From: Flavobacterium restrictum
GTDB taxonomy: Bacteria > Bacteroidota > Bacteroidia > Flavobacteriales > Flavobacteriaceae
DNA: 64,000 bases
Assembly: GCF_007097245.1 (NCBI RefSeq)
Contig: NZ_VJZT01000001.1
Coordinates: forward strand, 124,001-188,000
Direction of reading: 5' to 3'
The notes under the pieces: generated by a model
The model's input: only the letters and a program-made list of their open reading frames with translations
Told to the model about the DNA's origin: nothing
Database searches by the model: none
In this document: positions 8,693 through 17,400 of the stretch, in pieces
How positions within the stretch are numbered: the stretch's first letter is position 1
How the letters are laid out: each line of letters opens with the position of its first letter
Program-made: the position numbers and the translations under genes

Positions 8693-8730
8693 TAAAAAAG
8701 CCTGTGAATATAGTCTCACAGGCTTTTTTT
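8693..8730. terminator. Bidirectional terminator
   Basis: Perfect 9-bp stem AGCCTGTGA / TCACAGGCT with A-rich and T-rich flanks on the two sides, placed between convergent genes, so it can serve both strands. Confidence 0.9.
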
Positions 8731-8732
8731 TG

Positions 8733-10832
8733 TTACTTTATTTTTTGGTATTTCTTTTTCTTCAATACATCCGAAGCCGTTTGATAATAGGAAATGGTTT
8801 CGTTTACTAAATCAGTTCTTTCTTTTGTTAAGGGAACTTGATCGTAATAAATTTGAAAATCTTTGGCTACTTTTTGGTTTGATTTTAGTGTTAATTGAAA
8901 CTGCTTTACCTTTTGTTTTGGCGAAATAATAGTTAGAACGTTATCTTTTATTAATCCTAAATCTTGATATGTTGCAATTAAAGCTCTTGGTTTATAATCC
9001 GGTTGCAATACGTCCTGACCATAAAATTTACTTTGATAATTGAAGTGTAATAATCCAAATAAAGTAGGCATAATGTCTATTTGCGACATGACATTGGTAT
9101 ATGTTTTGGGTTCAATAAAACCAGGACTATATATCATGGCTGGAATGTGATATTTATCTACGGGAAGCTCTGTTTTTCCTGCACTAGAAGCACAATGATC
9201 AGCTAAAATTACAAAAACAGTATTGGCATACCAATTTTGTTTACTTGCCATAGCAAAGAATTTTCGCAACGCATAATCAGTATATTTTACACCACCATCT
9301 CGGGATTTAGCATCTCCAGGAATATCAATTGTGTTGTTAGGATAAGTAAAAGGACGATGATTACTCACTGTCATCCAATGATTAAAGAAGGGGTTCCCTG
9401 TTTTTGCTTCGGTATTCATAACGGTAATGGCTTTGTTGGCCATATCTTCGTCACAAACGCCCCAAACGTTAGCAAAAGTAACTTCTTCTGGAGTAAATGC
9501 TTTTTTATCTACAATTCCGTAACCATTTCCTGAAAAGAAATCTTCCATATTGTCAAAAAAAGCATCACCACCATAAAGGAATTTCACGTTGTAGCCTTTT
9601 TTAGCAAAAACACTTCCGGTTGAGAATTTGTTTTTATTATCTTTTCTTTTTACAACACTTTCGCCAGCAGTGGGAGGAAAGCACAATGTTACGGCTTCAA
9701 GACCACGAACCGTTCTATTTCCAACGGCATATAAATTGGTAAAAAGCAAACTTTTTGTTGCCAAACTATCTAAAAAGGGCGTGATATTTTGTTCGTTTCC
9801 ATACATTTTCATAAAATCGGCACTGTAACTTTCTATCGTTATCAGCACCACATTTTTATGATTTTCTGCTGCGGTACTTTGAATGTTTCGAAGCGTGTTT
9901 TCGCCTGAAATAGTTGGAATTTGGTTTTTCAATAATGCATAAGCTTGTTTTTCGGGCATGGTTTTATAGAACTTAAAATAGTCCAATTCGCTATTTACAA
10001 AAGCCAAATAAAATTTATACATTCCATTGGATTGCAATTCATTAGAAAAAATATTTTGAGAATTTTCTTTGGTTGCCAAAAAAGGAATTGCAAATAAAGA
10101 AAGTCCCAATAAAGCCAAATAAATCCCAGAAATTTTTAATTTTTCTTCAAACGAAGGAATATTTTGGATGTAGTTTTTTGATTTTTTTACAATTAAAAAA
10201 GTAATCCCTGCAGCTACTACAAACAAGGCTGTAAATATTGGAATCACAGGATACGATTCCATGATGTTGCCAATAACTTCATTGGTATAAATTAGGTAAT
10301 TAACGGCTATAAAGTTGTATTTTACGCCAAATTCGTTCCAAAAAAAGTATTCGCTAATTCCGTTTTGCAAAATCAAAACGGCGTACAGGAAAATCACAAA
10401 AGAGAACAACCAGAATCGAATTTGGTTTCGGTATTTGGGTAAAAAAAGCAATAAACCAAACAAAAGTGTTTTGATTCCTATAAAAATCATTCCAATTTTT
10501 GGCAAAGCACCACCATATTCATGAAGGATAGTATTTCCAAAAGCAACATACAAAAGCAATGCTACTAATACCCCAAAAATGATGTAACCATAAGGTTTAA
10601 AATATTTTGAATTGGATATAAAAATAAGATAGAGCCACAAAAAGAAACTCGCCACTACAAAAACAAAAAAGTCAGAAACCAATCCTAAAGTAAAAATTTT
10701 TAAGGAGTCTATAAATACAAAAGAAGCTTGGGTTATAGGATGAAAAATCAAAACGAGTCGCAAAACGAAGCTTACAATTAGGTAAAAAAGGGCTAGATTA
10801 TAAAAAGGAGAAATTTTTTTGAGAAAAGACAT
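8733..10832 (-). CDS. LTA-synthase-like membrane sulfatase-fold enzyme
   Basis: A 699-aa protein with about five N-terminal membrane helices (first 230 residues) and a large extracytoplasmic alkaline-phosphatase/sulfatase-type domain. The nucleophile region reads VGNRTVRGLEA, with Thr374 in the position of the LtaS catalytic Thr; a late LADHCASS motif supplies Asp-His metal ligands. LtaS-family enzymes transfer phosphoglycerol or phosphoethanolamine to lipids or glycans. A Gram-negative Bacteroidota has no lipoteichoic acid, so the acceptor here is unknown. It is a single gene on the minus strand, with a promoter just upstream. Confidence 0.88.
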   Translation of the reverse strand: MSFLKKISPFYNLALFYLIVSFVLRLVLIFHPITQASFVFIDSLKIFTLGLVSDFFVFVVASFFLWLYLIFISNSKYFKPYGYIIFGVLVALLLYVAFGNTILHEYGGALPKIGMIFIGIKTLLFGLLLFLPKYRNQIRFWLFSFVIFLYAVLILQNGISEYFFWNEFGVKYNFIAVNYLIYTNEVIGNIMESYPVIPIFTALFVVAAGITFLIVKKSKNYIQNIPSFEEKLKISGIYLALLGLSLFAIPFLATKENSQNIFSNELQSNGMYKFYLAFVNSELDYFKFYKTMPEKQAYALLKNQIPTISGENTLRNIQSTAAENHKNVVLITIESYSADFMKMYGNEQNITPFLDSLATKSLLFTNLYAVGNRTVRGLEAVTLCFPPTAGESVVKRKDNKNKFSTGSVFAKKGYNVKFLYGGDAFFDNMEDFFSGNGYGIVDKKAFTPEEVTFANVWGVCDEDMANKAITVMNTEAKTGNPFFNHWMTVSNHRPFTYPNNTIDIPGDAKSRDGGVKYTDYALRKFFAMASKQNWYANTVFVILADHCASSAGKTELPVDKYHIPAMIYSPGFIEPKTYTNVMSQIDIMPTLFGLLHFNYQSKFYGQDVLQPDYKPRALIATYQDLGLIKDNVLTIISPKQKVKQFQLTLKSNQKVAKDFQIYYDQVPLTKERTDLVNETISYYQTASDVLKKKKYQKIK

Positions 10833-11140
10833 AGCGTATATTTTTTTACAAAAATAAGTAATTTAAAGCATTCAAAATTTTTTAATTTTTGGTTCTAAAA
10901 TGTATTTAAAGCCCATTTTTAACAGAGGTGAATAACATATTGAGACGGCTTGTATATTAGGTTTAATTCATTTTTTTAACCTATAAAATACATATTGTGT
11001 TTTTTTAACCGTTTATTTTTATCAAAATATGATTATTAAATGACAAAATAACATCATAATTATTGTTTTTATTGTTGAATTTTTGCAAGGAAGATTTCTT
11101 AATAGTTGAGAAACTTTAAACAACCAAACTTTATTTACTT
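10833..11140. other. Intergenic region, 308 bp, divergent promoters
   Basis: Very AT-rich spacer between divergent genes. It contains the minus-strand promoter listed separately and a weak plus-strand -7-like AATTTTTGC near 11078-11086 before the GH5 gene. No small gene or repeat was recognised. Confidence 0.5.
10849..10876 (-). promoter_or_regulatory. Promoter of the LtaS-like gene
   Basis: On the minus strand, TTTG (10873-10876) and TATTTTTG (10849-10856) are separated by 16 bp, 17 bp before the ATG. The -7 is an exact TAnnTTTG match. Confidence 0.55.
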
Positions 11141-12130
11141 ATGAAAACAATTTCTTTTTTTTCCAAAAAAGTGCAAACTACAAGTGCTTTTTTTATTTTT
11201 TTTAGTTCCTTACTTTTTGTCAGTTGTGACCAATCCGATTCTGCTCCAACAACGGTTGCTGTAGTAAAAACAAAAACCTCGATTACTGCAAAAACGGCCT
11301 CCTCGATAGGTGCCATTGGTAACGGTGTAAACTTGCAACCGTCTTATTACAACAACGGTAATTGTGATTTAGGATGGACATTAATGAAGCAAAATGCAAA
11401 CATCAAATCCGTACGGATAGAGGTAGAACCAGGTCAGGAAACCAATGCAAAACGTTGGATTTCGGAAGCAAAATCGAATGGTTTTCAAGTAATTGTAACT
11501 TACCATAAATCATCGGTTTTGGGTTCTGATAGTGCCGCTGAACTTTTGGCAGCTGGAACATGGTGGAAAAATAATTATAACTCATTAGGCGGTGGTTTTA
11601 TTGTTAATTTAATGAACGAATGGGGAAGCCACAATATTACTGCTGCAGCATATGCAACAGCTTACAACGCCGCTATTGCTCAAGTTCGTACTGTTTATAG
11701 CGGGAGTATTATTATTGATATTCCGGGTTGGGGTCAAGAAACGGCGACTGCGGCTTGTGCTGTAAAAGGATGTGCCACAGGACAAACTAAAATAACGGAT
11801 ACTGGAATTATCCTTTCGGCTCACATTTATCCAGGTGCTTACAATCAAGCCAAAGGGCGTTATATGAATACTTCTGATTTAGATGATTTGGCTTCATCAG
11901 GAAGAGCTTGTATCTTGGGTGAGTTTGGTAGTATTGGTGGTTCAGGAGCGGATTGGTCAGGAATTGTTGACTATGCCAAAACCAAAGGTTGGACTATTAT
12001 AGGTTGGGCTTGGGCAGGTGACGGAATAGGAATGAATATGATTTCGCCACAATTTCAAGCTTATGCGAGCGGAAGTCCAAAAACGTATACAAAAACGTCT
12101 TATTTCAATACGGTTTATAATAAATTGTAG
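11141..12130 (+). CDS. GH5-type glycoside hydrolase lipoprotein (cellulase/mannanase-like)
   Basis: A 329-aa secreted lipoprotein: the signal peptide ends LLFVSC, a lipobox with the acylated Cys at about residue 29. The catalytic barrel shows the clan GH-A pattern: LMNEWGS with the acid/base Glu160 at the end of strand 4, SAHIYP (conserved His-x-Tyr), and ILGEFGS with nucleophile Glu261 at the end of strand 7. GWAWAGDG supplies the conserved Trp at strand 8. GH5 members of this short type act on beta-1,4-mannan or glucan; the exact substrate is not resolved. It is a single gene with a strong terminator and no transporter neighbours. Confidence 0.82.
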   Translation: MKTISFFSKKVQTTSAFFIFFSSLLFVSCDQSDSAPTTVAVVKTKTSITAKTASSIGAIGNGVNLQPSYYNNGNCDLGWTLMKQNANIKSVRIEVEPGQETNAKRWISEAKSNGFQVIVTYHKSSVLGSDSAAELLAAGTWWKNNYNSLGGGFIVNLMNEWGSHNITAAAYATAYNAAIAQVRTVYSGSIIIDIPGWGQETATAACAVKGCATGQTKITDTGIILSAHIYPGAYNQAKGRYMNTSDLDDLASSGRACILGEFGSIGGSGADWSGIVDYAKTKGWTIIGWAWAGDGIGMNMISPQFQAYASGSPKTYTKTSYFNTVYNKL

Positions 12131-12171
12131 ATGTATCATTTGAATTAATTTTCGATAGTTCACTTTTATAG

Positions 12172-12217
12172 AACGCACGCTTGAAGAATTGAATTCTCTT
12201 TGCGTGCGTTTTTTTTA
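12172..12217 (+). terminator. Terminator of the GH5 gene
   Basis: Perfect 9-bp stem AACGCACGC / GCGTGCGTT with a secondary hairpin (GAATT...AATTC) in the loop and a run of eight T. Confidence 0.9.
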
Positions 12218-12227
12218 AATAATTCAA

Positions 12228-12248
12228 TTCTTAAAGTTACCTTAAGAA
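12228..12248 (+). promoter_or_regulatory. Tandem CTTAA box upstream of the response-regulator gene
   Basis: CTTAA (12230-12234) and CTTAA (12241-12245) form a direct repeat of 11 bp period; the flanks also make TTCTTAA-N7-TTAAGAA a perfect inverted repeat. The same CTTAA-N6-CTTAAG arrangement occurs at 14426-14442 before the efflux pump. OmpR/PhoB-type regulators bind tandem half-sites one helical turn apart, so this is a candidate autoregulatory site (inference). Confidence 0.55.
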
Positions 12249-12283
12249 ATAATCTTGTCAAACCCTGAATTTGTATTTTATTC

Positions 12284-12292
12284 TAAATTTGC
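12284..12292 (+). promoter_or_regulatory. Candidate -7 element of the regulator/kinase operon
   Basis: TAAATTTGC is an exact TAnnTTTGC match 80 bp before the ATG. Two alternatives exist: TGAATTTG at 12266-12273, whose 20-bp distance from the CTTAA box resembles that at the pump promoter, and TACATTTG at 12346-12353. Which one is used cannot be decided by eye. Confidence 0.4.
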
Positions 12293-12371
12293 TTTTAATT
12301 TTATTTAATAATTAAAACCAAATTACAACTTAAGTTGGTATTCGTTACATTTGAATTTTAATACCCAATAC

Positions 12372-13034
12372 ATGCACATTTTAATAGTAGAAGACGAAGC
12401 TGGAATTATTCAATTTTTACAACAAGGTTTGGAAGAAGAAGGCTATGAAATAACAAGTGCAACTGATGGCTTAAAAGGATTTGAACTTCTTCAAAACACT
12501 AAATTTGACCTTATTTTATTGGACTGGATGCTGCCCAAAATGACTGGGTTAGCCTTGTGTAAAGCGATTCGATTAAAGGATAGTGAAACGCCAATTCTTT
12601 TTTTGACGGCCAAAGATACCCTTCAAGAAACCATCGAAGGATTGAAAGCAGGTGCCAATGATTATATCAAAAAACCGTTTAGTTTTGAAGAGCTTTTGGA
12701 ACGTATAAAAATTCATTTTAGAAACCTAAAAGAGCCCGAAATAGTAACGCTTGGTGCCATAACAATCGATATTTTACAGCATCAAGTTTGGGTCAATGCA
12801 CAAGAAATTAACCTAACGCAACGCGAGTTTCAATTACTCTTGTATTTAGTCAAAAACAAAGGCAAAGTATGTACCCGAACCCAAATTATTGAGGATGTTT
12901 GGGACATTCATTTTGATTATGACACAGGTGTAATCGATGTTTTTATAAATGCAATCCGCAAAAAACTGAATTTAAAAATCGAAGAAGATTACATCAAAAC
13001 CATTCGTGGCGTAGGATATATTGCAAATGAGTAA
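12372..13034 (+). CDS. OmpR/PhoB-family response regulator of the metal-efflux operon (CusR/CopR-like)
   Basis: A 220-aa DNA-binding response regulator. Receiver domain: acidic pocket VEDE near the N-terminus, phosphoacceptor Asp in ILLDWMLPK (about residue 51), conserved Lys in FIKKPF-like YIKKPFSF. Winged-helix domain: LTQREFQLLLYLVKNKGKVCTR and the terminal IKTIRGVGYI, both typical of Trans_reg_C. The ATG at 12372 is chosen because the in-frame TTG at 12351 lies inside a -7-like sequence and MHILIVEDE is the normal family N-terminus. The kinase gene follows after 5 bp. Position beside an RND metal pump points to metal sensing, but the inducing ion is unknown. Confidence 0.92.
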   Translation: MHILIVEDEAGIIQFLQQGLEEEGYEITSATDGLKGFELLQNTKFDLILLDWMLPKMTGLALCKAIRLKDSETPILFLTAKDTLQETIEGLKAGANDYIKKPFSFEELLERIKIHFRNLKEPEIVTLGAITIDILQHQVWVNAQEINLTQREFQLLLYLVKNKGKVCTRTQIIEDVWDIHFDYDTGVIDVFINAIRKKLNLKIEEDYIKTIRGVGYIANE

Positions 13035-13039
13035 AGCCC

Positions 13040-14419
13040 ATGAAACCACTTTCTTTCAAAAATAGAATTGCTTTTTATTACATTATCACCACTGCATTAT
13101 TGATTTTTGTAGTTTTCTTTGCGATTTATTCAATCGTTAAATTTAGCGTTTACGACCATATCAACAACGATATTCAGATTGAAGTAGACAAGCATTTGAC
13201 CGAAATTGAAATCAAAAGCAACCACATCGGGCTCATACATAATGACGAATGGCGCGAAAGAGAGCACAATTCGGTTGCTGTAAATCCCGTTTTTGTTCAG
13301 TTTTATGATAAAAACGGTGCTATTGCCGAGAAATCTCCAAATCTAAAAATTCAGTCCCTAACGTTTCATTCTAAAATGAGAGACAATGAATTATTTGACA
13401 CGCAATTAGTTCATAAATCCATTCGACAAATTCAAGTTCCTTTGTTTCAAGACGGAGCAAAAAAAGGCTATTTGCTTATTGCTATGTCTCTTGAAGATGC
13501 AACAATGGTACTTCATAATTTGTCTCGAATACTAATCATTGCGTATCCATTAATATTGTTAATTCTTTTTGTAATTGCTCGATTAATTGCGGGGAGAAGC
13601 ATCAAACCCATTAGTGCGATAATCGCTACTTCAAATAGTATTACCAAGGACAATCTTACTTCTCGAATTCCGTTGCCACAAAATCAGGACGAGCTTTTTA
13701 TACTTTCTCAAACCATAAATGAGTTATTGCACCGAATAGAAAGTACCATAGAACGCGAAAAACAGTTCACATCAGACGCTTCTCATGAGCTGCGAACGCC
13801 ACTTACGGTTATCAAAGGAACGCTGGAAGTCTTGATTAGAAAGCCCAGAAATCAAGAAGAATATACCAATAAAATTACTTTTTGCATCTCCGAGGTAAAT
13901 CGTTTGAATCATTTAGTAGATCAATTGCTCTTGTTGGCTCGATTTGAAAACCAAAAGCAAAGTTTAAAAATCGAAAAGCTCTTCTTGAACGGAATTATTT
14001 TGGACGCTATTTCTAGGCATTCGAATACTATTTTGACCAAGAAAATGCAAGTTATTACTAATTTTGAATCGGAATTTTACATCCAAAAAGATGATTATTT
14101 AGTGTCTATTATCATTGATAATTTGATTTCAAATGCGCTGAAATATTCCAAAGAAAATACCCCTTTAAACATTACTATTTCTCGGATAAAAGACAAAATC
14201 ACTTGTCAAATTATCGATTCCGGCATAGGAATTCCGGCGGAAGATTTGGATAAAATTTTCGATCAATTTTACCGTTCAAAGCCCAATGAACACAACGAAA
14301 TAAAAGGCATCGGTCTCGGATTGTCTATTGTAAAAAGGCTGTGTACTTTACTCCAAATTTCTCTTCATATTTCAAGTCAAGAAAACTTGGGAACGACTGT
14401 TGTTTTAAGGTTCTCATAA
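13040..14419 (+). CDS. Sensor histidine kinase of the metal-efflux operon (CusS-like)
   Basis: A 459-aa membrane kinase. Two transmembrane segments (about 11-33 and 158-180) bracket a periplasmic sensor of about 120 residues. A HAMP linker (GRSIKPISAI) follows, then the HisKA dimerisation helix with the phosphorylated His in FTSDASHELRTPL, and the ATPase domain with N box (DNLISNALKYS), G1 (DSGIGIP), F box (FDQFYR) and G2 (GIGLGLSIVKRL). It pairs with the upstream OmpR-type regulator. The sensor has no obvious Cys- or Met-rich metal site, so the signal is not evident. The stop lies 7 bp before the CTTAA box of the pump promoter. Confidence 0.93.
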   Translation: MKPLSFKNRIAFYYIITTALLIFVVFFAIYSIVKFSVYDHINNDIQIEVDKHLTEIEIKSNHIGLIHNDEWREREHNSVAVNPVFVQFYDKNGAIAEKSPNLKIQSLTFHSKMRDNELFDTQLVHKSIRQIQVPLFQDGAKKGYLLIAMSLEDATMVLHNLSRILIIAYPLILLILFVIARLIAGRSIKPISAIIATSNSITKDNLTSRIPLPQNQDELFILSQTINELLHRIESTIEREKQFTSDASHELRTPLTVIKGTLEVLIRKPRNQEEYTNKITFCISEVNRLNHLVDQLLLLARFENQKQSLKIEKLFLNGIILDAISRHSNTILTKKMQVITNFESEFYIQKDDYLVSIIIDNLISNALKYSKENTPLNITISRIKDKITCQIIDSGIGIPAEDLDKIFDQFYRSKPNEHNEIKGIGLGLSIVKRLCTLLQISLHISSQENLGTTVVLRFS

Positions 14420-14425
14420 GCGTAT

Positions 14426-14471
14426 CTTAAGGAGTTCTTAAGCAATAAAAAAGTTTTTCATTTTACTTTTG
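14426..14471 (+). promoter_or_regulatory. Activator-type promoter of the RND efflux operon
   Basis: CTTAA at 14426-14430 and 14437-14441 (11-bp period) is followed after 22 bp by TACTTTTG (14464-14471), an exact -7. The box occupies the place where a -33 TTTG would sit and no -33 consensus is present, the usual design of a promoter that needs an activator. The identical half-sites upstream of the regulator gene suggest control by the adjacent two-component system. Confidence 0.6.
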
Positions 14472-14492
14472 TTTCGAATAAAAAAAGTAAAA

Positions 14493-17400
14493 ATGTTAGA
14501 AAAAATTATAGCTTTTAGTCTAAAAAACAAACTCATGGTATTGCTTTTTACGGGTATCGTTTTTGGTTTTGGTATCTTTTCGATAACCCAAATTTCTATT
14601 GGAGCCGTTCCTGATGTGACCAACAATCAGGTTCAAGTGATTACCACTTCTCGCAATCTTGCCACGCAGGATATCGAACAGTTTATTACCTATCCTGTTG
14701 AAATTGAAATGGCAAACTTACCCGGTGTCAAAGAGATTCGGTCGATTTCAAAGTTTGGTTTGTCTGTTGTAACCATTGTTTTTGAGGATGATTTAGGTAC
14801 TTATTTGCCCCGACAATTAATTGCCGAAAAAATAAAAGCCGCCTCCGAAAAAATCCCTCAAGGTTTTGGCACGCCCGAAATGGGGCCCATTACCACAGGA
14901 TTAGGCGAGATTTATCAATACACATTAGAGGTAAAACCGGCATTTAAAAATAATTATTCGGTTACGGATTTACGAACCATTCAGGATTGGGTCATCAAGC
15001 GACAATTGAGCGGTATCAAAGGCGTGGTTGAAATTAATACTTGGGGCGGTTACTTGAAACAATATGAAATTGCCATTATTCCCTCACGCTTGAAAGCCAT
15101 GAATATCACGATGAGCGAGGTCTATACGGCTTTAGAAAAAAACAACAGTATTGCTGGCGGTGCATATATCGAAAAGACTAATCAAAGTTATTTTATTCGA
15201 GCCGAAGGCAAAGTAAAATCACTTCAAGATATCGAAAATTGTGTGGTCAAAAATACGAATGGTTTGCCTATTTATGTCAAAAATGTAGCCGAAGTTCGGT
15301 TTGGAAATGCCAACAGGTTTGGAGCCATTACAGGCAATGGCGAAGGCGAAAAGGTATTGGGACAAGTCATGATGCTCAAAGGGGGTAACTCCAAACAAGT
15401 GATTACGGATGTCAAAAATAGAGTAGCCGAAATTCAAAAAACACTCCCCGAAGGCGTCTACATCAACGGATTTCTGGAACGAAGCGAATTAGTAGGTAAA
15501 ACCACTTTTACCGTTGCCGAAAATCTTATTTTGGGGTGTTTAATAGTAATTTTTGTAGTGCTTTTGTTGCTAGGCAATTGGCGTTCTGGATTGGTTGTCG
15601 CATCGATTATTCCGTTGTGTTTGCTGTTTGCTATTTCGTTGATGAACATTTTTGGCATTGACGCTAATTTAATGAGTTTAGGAGCCATAGATTTTGGAAT
15701 TATCATTGATGGAGCCGTTATTATAGTGGAGTTTATAGCGTTTCAAATTGCACATAAATCCGTTCATTTAGCTTCTCTTTCTAAAGAAAATAGGCAGCAA
15801 GAAATCGACCAAATCACTTTTAAAAGTGCTTCAAAAATGATGAATTCGGCAGTTTTTGGGCAATTGATTATCTTGATTGTTTTCATCCCCATTTTGTCGT
15901 TGTCAGGCATTGAAGGCAAAATGTTTAAACCCATGGCAATGACTTTTAGTTTTGCTTTGGTGGGTGCTATGATTTTCTGTTTTACCTATGTTCCGGTGGT
16001 TTCCTCTTTGTTTTTGAAACCTAAAGAAGAAAATCCCAATTCGATTTCTAGCCGATTACTTCAAAAATTAAATGCGCTTTATTTGCCCGTAATTACTTGG
16101 GCGTTACGCAATACCAAAAGCGTTTTATACGGAGCCGCTGGATTATTAGTACTCGCAATGGTGGTATTTTCGACCATGGGCGGCGAATTTATCCCAACGC
16201 TCGACGAAGGAGATTTTGTTATTCAACCCGTGCTAAAAACGGGAACTTCATTGACCAAAACGATTGCTACAACGACCAAAATCGAGAAAATAATCCTGAA
16301 AAATTTCCCCGAAGTAGATCAAGTTGTCAGTAGGATAGGAGCTGCCGAAGTCCCAACAGATCCTATGTCAATGGAGGAAAGTGATATTATTGTGAAGCTA
16401 AAGCCAAAGGAGGAATGGGTTTCGGCTACTTCAAAAGATGCATTGGCGGATAAAATAAAAGCAGCAATCGAAGCCCAAATTCCCAATATGGATATTGAAT
16501 TTACACAACCCATAGAAATGCGTTTCAACGAATTAATATCAGGAACACGATCGGATGTGGCGGTAAAAGTTTTTGGGGAGGATTTAGAAGTTTTGGCCAA
16601 AAAAGCCAAAGAAATCAAAATGGCAATTCAAAATGTGGCGGGTGCATCGGATATAATTATCGAAAAAACCGAAGGATTGCCACAAATGGCCGTGGTGTAC
16701 GATCGGTCTAAAATTGCCCGATATGGTTTGAATATTACTGATTTGAACGAAACAATAGCCCTAGGTTTTGCAGGAAAAACGGTTGGAAATGTATTTGAGG
16801 GCGAAAAACGTTTCGACATGGTCATTCGATTAGACACCACCAATAGGAAGGATATTGATGATTTAAAAAACCTGTATGTAGCCACACCTACGGGACAACA
16901 AATTCCGTTGAGCGAACTCGCAAAAATTGAATATGCACAAGGCCCAGCCAAGATTTCACGGGACAATACCAATAGGAGGATTGTAGTAGGAATCAACGTT
17001 AGGAACCGGGATTTACAAAGTGTTGTTTTGGATATTCAAAAAATTGTGGATACCAAAATCAAGTTGCCAGCGGGGTATTATGTGAAATATGGTGGTCAAT
17101 TTGAGAATCTTCAAAGTGCCAAAGCCCGTTTGGCTATTGCAGTTCCTATTGCTTTATTTTTGATTTTTGTGCTGTTGTATTTTGCTTTTGGCACTGTAAA
17201 AGAAGCGTTAATGGTGTATTCGGCAATTCCACTTTCGGCGGTTGGTGGCGTTTTATTCCTGTGGATTCGCAATTTGCCCTTTAGCATTTCGGCTGGAGTG
17301 GGATTTATTGCCCTTTTTGGCATTGCCGTATTAAACGGAATTGTATTGATTGAACACTTCAAAGAATTAAAACACAACGGAATGAAAAATATAGACGAGT

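Noticed and set aside
12351..12371. TTG start for the response regulator, and similar TTG starts at 7565, 14469 and 56127
   Set aside because: Each of these TTG codons overlaps or adjoins a -7 TAnnTTTG or -33 TTTG promoter element, and downstream ATG/GTG codons give the normal family N-termini.
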